Positions 27,843-35,790 of a stretch of DNA of 64,000 nucleotides are shown here, piece after piece. Under the pieces are notes generated by a model. The model ran no database searches and had not been told where the DNA came from. It was given only the letters and a program-made list of their open reading frames with translations. The stretch comes from Aquaticitalea lipolytica (GTDB taxonomy: Bacteria > Bacteroidota > Bacteroidia > Flavobacteriales > Flavobacteriaceae). The stretch is from contig NZ_BMIC01000006.1 of NCBI RefSeq assembly GCF_014641635.1, positions 1 to 64,000 on the forward strand, given 5' to 3'. The position numbers and the translations under genes are program-made. The number at the start of each line of letters is the position of its first letter. Position 1 is the stretch's first letter.

Positions 27843-27874
27843 AAAACCACTTTGTGAAAACAAGGTGGTTTTTT
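27843..27874 (+). terminator. Rho-independent terminator of htpG (duplicated sequence, copy 1)
   Basis: The AAAACCAC arm pairs with GTGGTTTTTT around TTTGTGAAAACAAG; all 32 bases are identical to 28530-28561. Confidence 0.8.
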
Positions 27875-27925
27875 ATTGATTAATAGTTACTTAAAGCAGC
27901 ATTTTCATTTTATATATTAAAAAGC

Positions 27926-27933
27926 TAACTTTG
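27926..27933 (+). promoter_or_regulatory. -7 promoter element upstream of the tail-collar gene
   Basis: TAACTTTG matches TAnnTTTG, with a T-rich -33 region about 20 bp upstream. The gene starts at 28059, so a ~115-nt leader is implied. Confidence 0.5.
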
Positions 27934-28058
27934 TTTAGACAGCTGATGTAGGTATATGAAAAATATACTTATAAAACATTAAGTAGTTTATGATTTAAAA
28001 AATCCATTTTATAATTCAAAGTGCAACAACTCTAGGAAGAAACTAAATTTATTATGAT

Positions 28059-28451
28059 ATGAAAAAACTAATCTTATTATTCACGCTTTTCTGTATTTTT
28101 TCTCTAAAAAGCTTTTCTCAAGACGCAATGATTGGAGAAATAAAATTATTTGCAGGCAATTTTGCTCCACGTGGTTGGGCTTTCTGTGAAGGACAGTTAT
28201 TACAAATTTCTGTACATTCAGCGTTATTCTCAATTTTAGGAACTCAATATGGAGGAGATGGAAGAACCACATTTGCTTTACCTGATTTAAGAGATGCAGT
28301 TCCTATTAGTGCAAGTAATACAAGAAAACAAGGCAGTGTAGTAAATGGTGCTAATTTTAAAATTGATAATACACAAAGTAGCGCTACTGTTAAAACTGTT
28401 TCATTGAGATATATAATTGCTTTAAATGGGTTTTATCCAAGTCGTAATTAA
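28059..28451 (+). CDS. Secreted tail-collar-domain protein
   Basis: The 130-residue protein has a signal peptide (MKKLILLFTLFCIFSLKSFSQ) and a tail-collar/MdpB-like domain: GEIKLFAGNFAPRGWAFCEG, LFSILGTQYGGDGRTTFALPDLRDAVPI. Such domains occur in phage tail-fibre collars and in free-standing microcystin-dependent-protein homologues. The classical copies lack a signal peptide, so this is an exported version. No phage genes surround it. It is bracketed by two identical 32-bp terminators. Confidence 0.82.
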   Translation: MKKLILLFTLFCIFSLKSFSQDAMIGEIKLFAGNFAPRGWAFCEGQLLQISVHSALFSILGTQYGGDGRTTFALPDLRDAVPISASNTRKQGSVVNGANFKIDNTQSSATVKTVSLRYIIALNGFYPSRN

Positions 28452-28529
28452 AGCATCTTAACCAGAATTAAAAAGATAATACTTTGTTGTATAAAAAACA
28501 TTTATAGTGTTTTTCGTTAAACAAAACAA

Positions 28530-28562
28530 AAAACCACTTTGTGAAAACAAGGTGGTTTTTTT
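28530..28562 (+). terminator. Rho-independent terminator of the tail-collar gene (duplicated sequence, copy 2)
   Basis: Bases 28530-28561 are identical to 27843-27874, with one further T. It ends the tail-collar gene. Confidence 0.8.
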
Positions 28563-28630
28563 GTAACCAATTGATACTTTTATCGTCACATAAAAAAATC
28601 GTAAATTCAATCAATCAAAAATCAATCACA

Positions 28631-30286
28631 ATGAAACTATTACAATCAACAAAAATTTTATGCTTAGCGTGTCTTACACTTTTCTGTTTTTCTACTGCAA
28701 TTGCACAAACTTTAGAGCAACAAATAGATGAATACTTAAAAGCCGAATACAAAGCCAACGAGCCAGGTGTTTCCTTTTTAATTGCAAAAGATGGAAAACC
28801 TATTTACCAAAAAGCCTTCGGAATGGCAAATTTAGAGCTTAACGTTCCAATGGCTACAACAAATGTTTTTGAAATTGGCTCTATAACCAAGCAGTTTACT
28901 GCTGTTGCTATATTAATGCTAGAAGAACAAGGCAAACTAAAAGTTGAAGACGACATAACCAAATACATTCCTGATTATCCAACTCAAGGAAAAAAAATTA
29001 CCATTCATCAGTTACTAAATCACACTTCTGGTATTAAAAGTTATACTAGTATGGCTAGTTTTATGAAAAATGCCAGAACAGATATGTCTCCAAAAGAACT
29101 TATTGATGTTTTTAAAAATGAACCTATGGATTTTGATCCAGGTGAGCAATTTTTGTACAATAACTCTGGCTATATATTATTAGGTTATATTATTGAAGTA
29201 GTTTCTGGCGAAACCTATGCCGATTTTATTCAAAAGCACATTTTTGATACCTTAGGAATGACGTCTTCTTCTTATGGAAGTATGACAAACATAGTTCCAA
29301 ATAGAGCTTCAGGATATTCCGAAAGCGAAAACGGATACCAAAATGCTGAGTATTTAAGTCTAACCTTACCTTATGCAGCAGGATCTCTTATGTCTACTAC
29401 TTCCGATTTGTTAACTTGGCAAAACGCATTAAATAACTACACTCTTATTAAAAAAGCGAGTTATGAAAAAGCTATACATGGCTCTACTTTAAACAATGGC
29501 GAACACATAACTTATGGATATGGTTTAGGAGAAGAAAATATAAATGGCTCAACCAGTATTCAACATGGAGGAGGTATTTTTGGATATACTACAATGGGAA
29601 TTTATTTTCCTCAAGAAAAGATTTTTGTATCTGGATTAACCAATTGCGATTGTAAAAACATTACAGGAGTTATAACTGCAATTGCTGCCATGGCAATTGG
29701 CAAGCCTTTTCCAAATAAAAAAGATGCTATTAAACTATCTGAAACCGACGCTAAAAAATGGGTAGGAACATATCAATTTGAAGGTAATGTTGTTAGGTAT
29801 GTTACTTTTGAAAACGGACAACTATTTAGCCAAAGAGAAGGAAGTACAAAATTGGAAATCTATCCAATGAGTAAAACTAATTTTATTTTTGATGGAGGCA
29901 ATACATCTTACGAGTTCTCTGAAAGCAATGGTAAAAAACAAGCCAAATTTACTAATAATGGCACTTCAATAATTGGTAACGAGATTGATAAAGCGCCTCC
30001 TGTAGAAAAAGAGACTATTACTTTATCACCAGAAGTTTTATCTCAATATACTGGTAAATACGAATTAGCTCCAGGTATGGTTATGGATGTGACTACAAAA
30101 GAAAATCAAATTTTTGTACAGTTAACAGGACAACCACAATTTGAAATATTTGCCGAAAAAGCAGATACATTTTTCCTTAAAGTAGTTGTGGCACAACTTG
30201 TTTTTAATAGAAATACTGAAGGCAAAGTAACTGGTGTTACACTAAACCAAGGCGGACGACAAATGCCTGCTAAAAAAATAGAATAG
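28631..30286 (+). CDS. Secreted serine hydrolase (class C beta-lactamase fold) with C-terminal domains
   Basis: From the ATG at 28631 the product is 551 residues with a signal peptide (TLFCFSTAIAQ). An in-frame GTG at 28541 lies in the preceding terminator and is rejected. The beta-lactamase-fold motifs are Ser84-Ile-Thr-Lys87, the Y-x-N in FLYNNSGYILLG and HGGG in STSIQHGGGIFGY. Residues after ~370 form two lipocalin-like repeats (KKWVGTYQFEGN and SQYTGKYELAPGM) found behind many Bacteroidota serine hydrolases. It probably acts in the periplasm as an esterase or peptidase. The leader shares the TCAATCAATCAAAAA motif with the TonB receptor gene. Confidence 0.85.
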   Translation: MKLLQSTKILCLACLTLFCFSTAIAQTLEQQIDEYLKAEYKANEPGVSFLIAKDGKPIYQKAFGMANLELNVPMATTNVFEIGSITKQFTAVAILMLEEQGKLKVEDDITKYIPDYPTQGKKITIHQLLNHTSGIKSYTSMASFMKNARTDMSPKELIDVFKNEPMDFDPGEQFLYNNSGYILLGYIIEVVSGETYADFIQKHIFDTLGMTSSSYGSMTNIVPNRASGYSESENGYQNAEYLSLTLPYAAGSLMSTTSDLLTWQNALNNYTLIKKASYEKAIHGSTLNNGEHITYGYGLGEENINGSTSIQHGGGIFGYTTMGIYFPQEKIFVSGLTNCDCKNITGVITAIAAMAIGKPFPNKKDAIKLSETDAKKWVGTYQFEGNVVRYVTFENGQLFSQREGSTKLEIYPMSKTNFIFDGGNTSYEFSESNGKKQAKFTNNGTSIIGNEIDKAPPVEKETITLSPEVLSQYTGKYELAPGMVMDVTTKENQIFVQLTGQPQFEIFAEKADTFFLKVVVAQLVFNRNTEGKVTGVTLNQGGRQMPAKKIE

Positions 30287-30305
30287 CATTTAATAAAAAA
30301 GCATT

Positions 30306-30338
30306 AAAAAAAACCACTTCTCAATGAGGTGGTTTTTT
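30306..30338 (+). terminator. Rho-independent terminator of the serine hydrolase gene
   Basis: The AAACCACTTC arm pairs with GAGGTGGTTTTTT (one wobble) and is followed by T residues. It belongs to the same AAACCAC/GTGGTTT series as the terminators at 27843, 28530 and 31084. Confidence 0.75.
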
Positions 30339-30494
30339 GTTGGTAATAGTTAAAAATTAAGTTTTGTGAAAATAATTGTTTTAGGCTCAAATAAAGCTAG
30401 ATGGTAAAACAAGATGATTTAATTGTGACTTTAGATTAAAACTTGTGTTATATAGTTATACACTGTTTTACAAAACAATTAATTCATTATAATT

Positions 30495-31061
30495 ATGGCA
30501 TCTAAAGTCTCAAAAAAAGACAACTCTGAAGATACTACTCCAGAACAAAAAACAAGTAAACTAAAAGTTGTTAAAGACTTTTTATTAAAACACATTGTAA
30601 AGGTAATTTTATTGCTTTTGGTTATTGTAGTATTTATTTGGAGTCGAATTCAAATAAGTAGTTTAAAAAGTGATTTTAATCAGCAAAAAACTGAAATCAC
30701 TAAAAAATATGAATTAAAACTTGACAGCCTTAATATTGCAAGAATGGAGCTTACTGCAAAAACATTTTCTTGGGCTGTACGTAGTGAGTTACAACGCCAA
30801 AACAAAGAGCAAGTAGAATTGTTTTTTTACGACTTTATAAAATCACCACAAATAGAGAAATTACAATATATAAATTCTGATAATTCGACAATTGAATTGT
30901 CAACAAATAAAAAAGAAGAAGGATTAATAGCTACTTCCGATTTTTTTAAAACCAACGATCAGCTTACAAAAAGCGACTCTACATCTTTTAAAATTGCTAC
31001 ACCAATTATGGGACTCAATAAAAAATTAGGTGTTGTAGTTATAGAAGTAAAAAAGCAATAA
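30495..31061 (+). CDS. Single-span membrane protein of unknown function
   Basis: The 188-residue protein has a charged N-terminus (SKKDNSEDTTPEQKTSKLK), one transmembrane segment at about 35-53 (HIVKVILLLLVIVVFIW), a coiled-coil stretch (SLKSDFNQQKTEITKKYELKLDSLN) and a mixed C-terminal domain ending KLGVVVIEVKKQ. It looks like an inner-membrane anchored protein with a cytoplasmic or periplasmic sensor-like domain. I cannot name a family. A terminator follows at 31084-31113. Confidence 0.6.
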   Translation: MASKVSKKDNSEDTTPEQKTSKLKVVKDFLLKHIVKVILLLLVIVVFIWSRIQISSLKSDFNQQKTEITKKYELKLDSLNIARMELTAKTFSWAVRSELQRQNKEQVELFFYDFIKSPQIEKLQYINSDNSTIELSTNKKEEGLIATSDFFKTNDQLTKSDSTSFKIATPIMGLNKKLGVVVIEVKKQ

Positions 31062-31083
31062 TGTATTAAAAAAATATATTGTT

Positions 31084-31113
31084 AAACCACCTTAAAAAAT
31101 AAGGTGGTTTTTT
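31084..31113 (+). terminator. Rho-independent terminator
   Basis: AAACCACCTT (31084-31093) pairs perfectly with AAGGTGGTTT (31101-31110) over 10 bp, followed by T residues. Confidence 0.8.
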
Positions 31114-31173
31114 ATTTGACATATCAAAAAATAGTCGAAATTCGTTTACAATATTATAAACCAAATTACTACT

Positions 31174-32121
31174 ATGACGCCTTGGATTATTTTAATATCG
31201 TATGCTCTGTTCTTGTTACTATTCGATTTTTTTGTACTCCATAAAAAAGACAAAGTAACTACAGTAAGAAAAGCCATTTTCGAAACCATTTTCTTTGCTT
31301 CTAATGCATTGCTTTTCACTTTTGCGGTGTATTGGTTTTATAACACCAATATGATAGATAATGTAAACAACTTATCTGCTTCAGATGCTGTTGTAAAATA
31401 TCTAACAGGTTATATTATTGAGTTATCATTGAGCGTCGACAACCTTTTTGTTATTGCTATAATATTTACAGGATACAAAATTCCAAGTCAATACCAACAT
31501 AAACTCCTTTTTCTAGGCATACTTGGCGCTATAATTTTTAGAGCTATTTTAATAAGTATTGGTTTAGTGCTCATTCATAAAATTCATGGTATGAGTATTA
31601 TTTTTGGATTGTTCTTATTGTACACTGCTTTTAAAATGCTAAAAAAAGAAGCCGAACATGAAGAAGTGCATGAACCTAAAGGCATTATGAAACTGTTTAG
31701 GTTTAGCAACAGTATGGATGGGGGAAAATTTGTAACCAAAGTAAATGGTAAACGTGTATTTACAACTTTGTTTGCTGCACTTGTTGCTATAGAGTTTACC
31801 GATTTGTTATTTGCTTTAGATAGTATTCCAGCAATTTTTGCCATAACCACAGACCCATTTATTGTATATAGCTCTAATATTTTTGCCATAATGGGATTGC
31901 GTTCACTATACTTTTTCTTGGCAAACATGCTCGAAAAATTTGTGTATTTAAAGTACAGTGTGTTCTCTATTTTAATTTTTGTATCGCTTAAATTAATGAC
32001 AGCAGGTTTTGTAGATATACCTGAATGGTTCTCGTTACTTTTTATTGCAATGTCACTTATTATTGGTGTTTATGTGTCTTTAAATTTTAATAAAGACGCC
32101 GAAAAACATAAAAAAGAATAA
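31174..32121 (+). CDS. TerC family integral membrane protein
   Basis: The 315-residue protein has about nine transmembrane segments and the TerC marks: SLSVDNLFVIAIIF at ~86-99 and TDLLFALDSIPAIFAIT around 209-225, both with the conserved aspartates. TerC proteins export metal ions such as manganese in studied species and are implicated in tellurite resistance by name only. It stands alone; element B begins 51 bp after its stop, with a palindrome at 32129-32144. Confidence 0.85.
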   Translation: MTPWIILISYALFLLLFDFFVLHKKDKVTTVRKAIFETIFFASNALLFTFAVYWFYNTNMIDNVNNLSASDAVVKYLTGYIIELSLSVDNLFVIAIIFTGYKIPSQYQHKLLFLGILGAIIFRAILISIGLVLIHKIHGMSIIFGLFLLYTAFKMLKKEAEHEEVHEPKGIMKLFRFSNSMDGGKFVTKVNGKRVFTTLFAALVAIEFTDLLFALDSIPAIFAITTDPFIVYSSNIFAIMGLRSLYFFLANMLEKFVYLKYSVFSILIFVSLKLMTAGFVDIPEWFSLLFIAMSLIIGVYVSLNFNKDAEKHKKE

Positions 32122-32128
32122 TATAATT

Positions 32129-32144
32129 TACGTAGAACTACGTA
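32129..32144. repeat. Palindrome TACGTAGAACTACGTA, copy 1
   Basis: The 16-bp near-palindrome sits 27 bp before the TTCGTTTAAC of element B; the same sequence at 50536-50551 has the same 27-bp spacing to element C. Confidence 0.6.
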
Positions 32145-32344
32145 TTGATTATTTCAATTTTTAAAACTAACTTCGTTTAACTTCTGATATAAATCATTAA
32201 AACAGATTCATATCATGTTTGTTTTACACAAGTTTCGGAAACAAGTAAAATCTATAGCTTCACTCATTGAATCAATTTATTTACTAATTCTAACTCATAT
32301 AATTAGATTTGATTTTCTATTTTACTTGAAAATATTAGTTCAAA

Positions 32345-32875
32345 ATGAATTTATCTAAAAATCTCTACACATACTTTCTGATTTTATCGTTTTTTATGTC
32401 TTGCTCGACAAATAAGAAAATGATTCATAAAGAATCTAAGATTATAGGTACATATAACGACTATTTCGGAGATAGAATTGAATTAAATGCTGATTCAACT
32501 TTTAAATTTAATTACGCATTTGATCTTATTTCAAGTTGGTCAATCGGAAAATGGAATGTAAAAAGTGATACTATTTATTTTGAGACTAATCTTGTGATGG
32601 ATACTTTAACTATAAGGGATTTAAACAACAAAATAATTCGAGATTCATTAGTATTATCTGATGATACTAAAATCGATAGAATTGAATTAATTGATAATAT
32701 CTCATCAATACTTTCAAGTGGTGGACAAAATAGAAAAAAAGTCCCAGAAAAACTGTTCTGGAAAAATAACAAGCTTTACCGATTTGATAGTATCGGAAGA
32801 TTAGATTTAAGGAGAGTTGATGGTTTTTGGACTAATAAAAAATATAACACATACTTTGTTAAATCAGAAATGTAA
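32345..32875 (+). CDS. Lipoprotein of unknown function (cargo of element B)
   Basis: The 176-residue protein has a lipoprotein signal with lipobox SFFMSC (Cys20). The mature part has a compact beta-rich pattern (GTYNDYFGDRIELNADSTFKF, WSIGKWNVKSDTIYF) like lipocalin- or SH3-type surface lipoproteins, and a LFWKNNKLYRFDSIGRLD turn. I do not recognise a family. It is the first unit of cassette-like element B and is read rightwards from the TTCGTTTAAC end. Confidence 0.65.
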   Translation: MNLSKNLYTYFLILSFFMSCSTNKKMIHKESKIIGTYNDYFGDRIELNADSTFKFNYAFDLISSWSIGKWNVKSDTIYFETNLVMDTLTIRDLNNKIIRDSLVLSDDTKIDRIELIDNISSILSSGGQNRKKVPEKLFWKNNKLYRFDSIGRLDLRRVDGFWTNKKYNTYFVKSEM

Positions 32876-32884
32876 AAACCAGTG

Positions 32885-33094
32885 TACAACACCATGTATA
32901 ATTAATTACTACTGTTAGTTAAGCAGAAGAAAAAAAATTATTTTTAAAACTAAATAAAATAATTGAAAAATCACGACCGCTCAGCTGTCGCGCTTTTTCT
33001 CCAGCGGAATTTTCGCTGTAAACGGCTCATCCAAACGCAAAAGCGCTTGGCTGAATTCCGCAACAAATCATACACAAACTCATTGTAAGCAATT
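32885..33094 (+). repeat. Internal structured repeat of element B
   Basis: It starts TACAACACCATGTATAA and ends CATACACAAACTCATTGTAAGCAATT directly before the ATG of the second gene. GCGGAATT (33004-33011) pairs with AATTCCGC (33054-33061), and GCGCTTTT pairs with AAAAGCGC within it. The end is a diverged version of CATACACAAACACGTTAAACGAA at the right end. Confidence 0.6.
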
Positions 33095-33772
33095 ATGAGA
33101 AACATCTGGAACATAATTTTAATTTCATTATTCGCAGTTGGATTAGCTAATGCTCAAGACAATCTGCAGACTGTTGAATACAACGAATTGTTGAAATTGA
33201 AAGTTGATGAAAACCGATTTACCTTTGGTTGGCTAGACAGTGTTTTCAGCGGAATTCCTTGTTTCAGAGATTATACAAAATCGGATATTCAAACTGAACT
33301 TGTTGACCCAAAAACGGACTCGATTATATATACTTCATCAGAACCAAAAAGAAACGGATTGATAATCGTTCCAAACAGCATAGAAGTTGACAAAAAAAGT
33401 AAGAAATTTCAAATTAGCGGAAAAATAACTGGTGGTTGGGAAAGTGTAATTCCAACTGAATTTAAAATTTACATTGGACATCGGAACGACACGATTTCTA
33501 ACACTACTCTTTCACCAAACTTGCATGGAGACATATATTTTAATGGAAGAAAAATGGACAGTACAATTGTCATCGATACAGTTCCTGCCTTCTATATGAG
33601 TGATTTACAAAGATTTGAAGCTTATCGAGGAAAGGAATATTTAGAAAACTCAAAATACAAGGAAATGCTCTTTGAAATTAATGGAATAATAGACGAAAAG
33701 AGCATTTTAGTTTTTGGACTTTCGTCACGCTATGCCGAGATATTTGAAATCGGAAAATTATTAACTGAATAA
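33095..33772 (+). CDS. Secreted protein of unknown function (second cargo of element B)
   Basis: The 225-residue product has a signal peptide (MRNIWNIILISLFAVGLANA) and an unrecognised mature region with repeated beta-strand patterns (KFQISGKITGGWESVIPTEFKIYIGHRND, FYMSDLQRFEAYRG). A start within the internal structured repeat puts the ATG 4 nt after CATTGTAAGCAATT. It is the second unit in element B and is probably periplasmic or surface-located. Confidence 0.65.
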   Translation: MRNIWNIILISLFAVGLANAQDNLQTVEYNELLKLKVDENRFTFGWLDSVFSGIPCFRDYTKSDIQTELVDPKTDSIIYTSSEPKRNGLIIVPNSIEVDKKSKKFQISGKITGGWESVIPTEFKIYIGHRNDTISNTTLSPNLHGDIYFNGRKMDSTIVIDTVPAFYMSDLQRFEAYRGKEYLENSKYKEMLFEINGIIDEKSILVFGLSSRYAEIFEIGKLLTE

Positions 33773-33782
33773 AATAACTACT

Positions 33783-33916
33783 TACAACAATGGCTATAAG
33801 CAATCGCTTGTTTTCGCCTACTTCTGAAAAATCCTCGCGGATTTTCAGTTAAGTGTGTACTTGCAAAGTTAAGTGCTAACCAACCCAACTAACCATACAC
33901 AAACACGTTAAACGAA
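33783..33916 (+). repeat. Right-end structured repeat of element B
   Basis: It starts TACAACAATGGCTATAAG and ends CCATACACAAACACGTTAAACGAA in pieces. The hairpin CTGAAAAATCC (33824-33834), loop TCGC, GGATTTTCAG (33839-33848) is the counterpart of the GGAAAATCC/GGATTTTCC hairpin in element C. Confidence 0.65.
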
Positions 33917-33926
33917 AATCAAAAAC

Positions 33927-35702
33927 CTACATTCTTTCAGGCACATTAATACCTAACAAGCTAAATGCATTTTTAATAAGGTTGGCAACAGTAAACGATA
34001 ATTGCACTCTAAACGTTTTTTCGTTGTTGTTATCAGCTCCAAGTATAGATACATTTTGATAAAATGAGTTAAACTCCTTTACCAAATCGTAAGTATAATT
34101 AGCCACAAGTGCAGGACTATGATTATCTGCTGCATTTTGTATCACTTCAGGAAATAACTGTATTTGCTTTATAAGCTCTTTCTCTTTGTCGTGTAATGTA
34201 ACCTCAACTTTAGCAGTCATATCTACTTCTGCTTTTCGCAAAATAGACTGGATTCTAGCATATGTATATTGTATAAAAGGTCCTGTATTTCCTTGAAAAT
34301 CGATAGATTCTTTAGGATCGAACAAAATTCGTTTTTTAGGATCTACTTTTAAGATGTAATACTTTAAAGCTCCTAGACCAATAGTTTTATAAAGTTCTTG
34401 CTTTTCAGCTTCAGTGTAACCTTCTAATTTTCCAAGCTCTTCAGATATTTCTCCAGCTGTAGAAGCCATTTCATGAATTAAATCGTCAGCATCAACAACA
34501 GTTCCTTCTCTACTCTTCATTTTCCCAGAAGGTAAATCTACCATTCCGTAACTTAAATGAAACAGGTTTTTAGCCCAATCGAATCCTAATTTTTTAATAA
34601 TTAAAAACAAGACTTTAAAATGGTAATCTTGCTCATTACCTACTGTGTACACCATTCCTCCAACATCTGGATAATCTTTTACACGTTGAATAGCTGTACC
34701 AATATCTTGAGTCATGTATACTGCTGTACCATCACTACGTAATACTATTTTTTCGTCTAGTCCATCATCGGTTAAATCACACCAAACTGAACCATCTTCT
34801 TTTTTTATAAACACTCCAGATTTTAATCCTTCAGCTACAAATTCTTTACCTAACAAATAGGTTTCACTTTCATAATATAGTTTATCGAAATCGACACCTA
34901 GGTTTTTGTAAGTTGTATTAAATCCGTCGTAAACCCAACCGTTCATTTTTTCCCATAAAGCAACAACCTCTTTATCGCCTGCCTCCCATTGTAATAGCAT
35001 TTGTTGCGCTTCTAACAATATAGGAGCTTGCTTTTTAGCATCTTCTTCAGATATACCTTTAGCAACTAAATCTTGTATTTGCTTTTTATATTCTTGGTCA
35101 AATTTTACGTAGTAATTACCAACAAGCTTATCGCCTTTTAAGCCTGTGCTTTCTGGAGTTTCACCATTCCCAAAATACTTCCACGCCAACATACTTTTAC
35201 AAATATGAATCCCTCTATCGTTTATAATTTGGGTTTTGTAAACTTTTTTACCTGAAGCTTTAATAATCTCAGCAACGCTATAACCTAATAAGTTGTTTCG
35301 CACATGACCTAAATGCAAAGGTTTGTTTGTGTTTGGTGACGAATACTCAACCATTACAGCTTTTTCACCAGCTTTAGGAGACTTAAAACCAAAAGTTGTA
35401 TTGTTAGCTATTGAATTGAAAAAGTTAATATAATATGCATCGTTAATCTCGATATTCAAAAACCCTTTTACAACATTAAAAGCTTTAACTTCTTCAACCT
35501 TTTCAACTAAATACTCACCAATCGTTTCTCCTATTTGCTGAGGGTTACCTTTTACAACTCGCAACATTGGAAACACAACTACAGTAATATCTCCTGCAAA
35601 CTCTTTACGAGTTGCCTGAAATTCTACAGATTCTAATTCGGCATTATAAACAGTTTTTACTGCTTCTTTTACATAATTGGATAGTGTGTCCTGAAGGTTC
35701 AT
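33927..35702 (-). CDS. argS: Arginyl-tRNA synthetase
   Basis: ArgS charges tRNA-Arg. The 591-residue class Ia enzyme has the HIGH-type motif HLGHVRNNLLG near 135-145 after SSPNTNKPL, and the KMSKS-equivalent MKSREGTVVDADD near 400. The N-terminal additional domain (DTLSNYVKEAVKTVYN) and the C-terminal anticodon-binding domain ending LLGINVPERM are complete. A perfect TATCTTTG -7 element lies 24 bp upstream of the ATG. Its 3' end is only 10 bp from the right end of element B. Confidence 0.95.
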   Translation of the reverse strand: MNLQDTLSNYVKEAVKTVYNAELESVEFQATRKEFAGDITVVVFPMLRVVKGNPQQIGETIGEYLVEKVEEVKAFNVVKGFLNIEINDAYYINFFNSIANNTTFGFKSPKAGEKAVMVEYSSPNTNKPLHLGHVRNNLLGYSVAEIIKASGKKVYKTQIINDRGIHICKSMLAWKYFGNGETPESTGLKGDKLVGNYYVKFDQEYKKQIQDLVAKGISEEDAKKQAPILLEAQQMLLQWEAGDKEVVALWEKMNGWVYDGFNTTYKNLGVDFDKLYYESETYLLGKEFVAEGLKSGVFIKKEDGSVWCDLTDDGLDEKIVLRSDGTAVYMTQDIGTAIQRVKDYPDVGGMVYTVGNEQDYHFKVLFLIIKKLGFDWAKNLFHLSYGMVDLPSGKMKSREGTVVDADDLIHEMASTAGEISEELGKLEGYTEAEKQELYKTIGLGALKYYILKVDPKKRILFDPKESIDFQGNTGPFIQYTYARIQSILRKAEVDMTAKVEVTLHDKEKELIKQIQLFPEVIQNAADNHSPALVANYTYDLVKEFNSFYQNVSILGADNNNEKTFRVQLSFTVANLIKNAFSLLGINVPERM

Positions 35703-35725
35703 TTTTGCTTTGTATTATAAGTTGG

Positions 35726-35733
35726 CAAAGATA
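35726..35733 (-). promoter_or_regulatory. -7 promoter element of argS
   Basis: The minus strand reads TATCTTTG (TAnnTTTG), 23 bp before the argS ATG at 35702. Confidence 0.55.
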
Positions 35734-35790
35734 GAATTTTTAAAACAAGTAAGTAACAGATTTTGTAATGAAATATATATCTTAGTCCCT

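Larger units (their letters stand above)
32172..33916 (+). mobile_element. Cassette-like element B (two gene-plus-repeat units)
   Basis: A 1745-bp unit bounded by TTCGTTTAAC (32172-32181) and its exact inverse GTTAAACGAA (33907-33916). The left end has GATATA-N4-ATTAAAAC-N5-CATATC (32186-32214). It carries two secreted-protein genes (32345-32875, 33095-33772). Each is followed by a related structured repeat, so the layout is end, gene, repeat, gene, repeat. It lies between the convergent TerC and argS genes, with its right end 10 bp from the argS stop. Confidence 0.6.

Noticed and set aside
28515-28524. CGTTAAACAA before the serine hydrolase terminator as another element end
   Set aside because: It contains GTTAAAC but no right-end repeat, left-end block or cargo, so it is probably chance.
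31130-31150. TTCGTTTACA before TerC as a fourth left end
   Set aside because: The following GATATA/ATTAAAAC/CATATC block is missing. It is more likely part of the TerC promoter, and it is a caution that TTCGTTTA can be promoter sequence.
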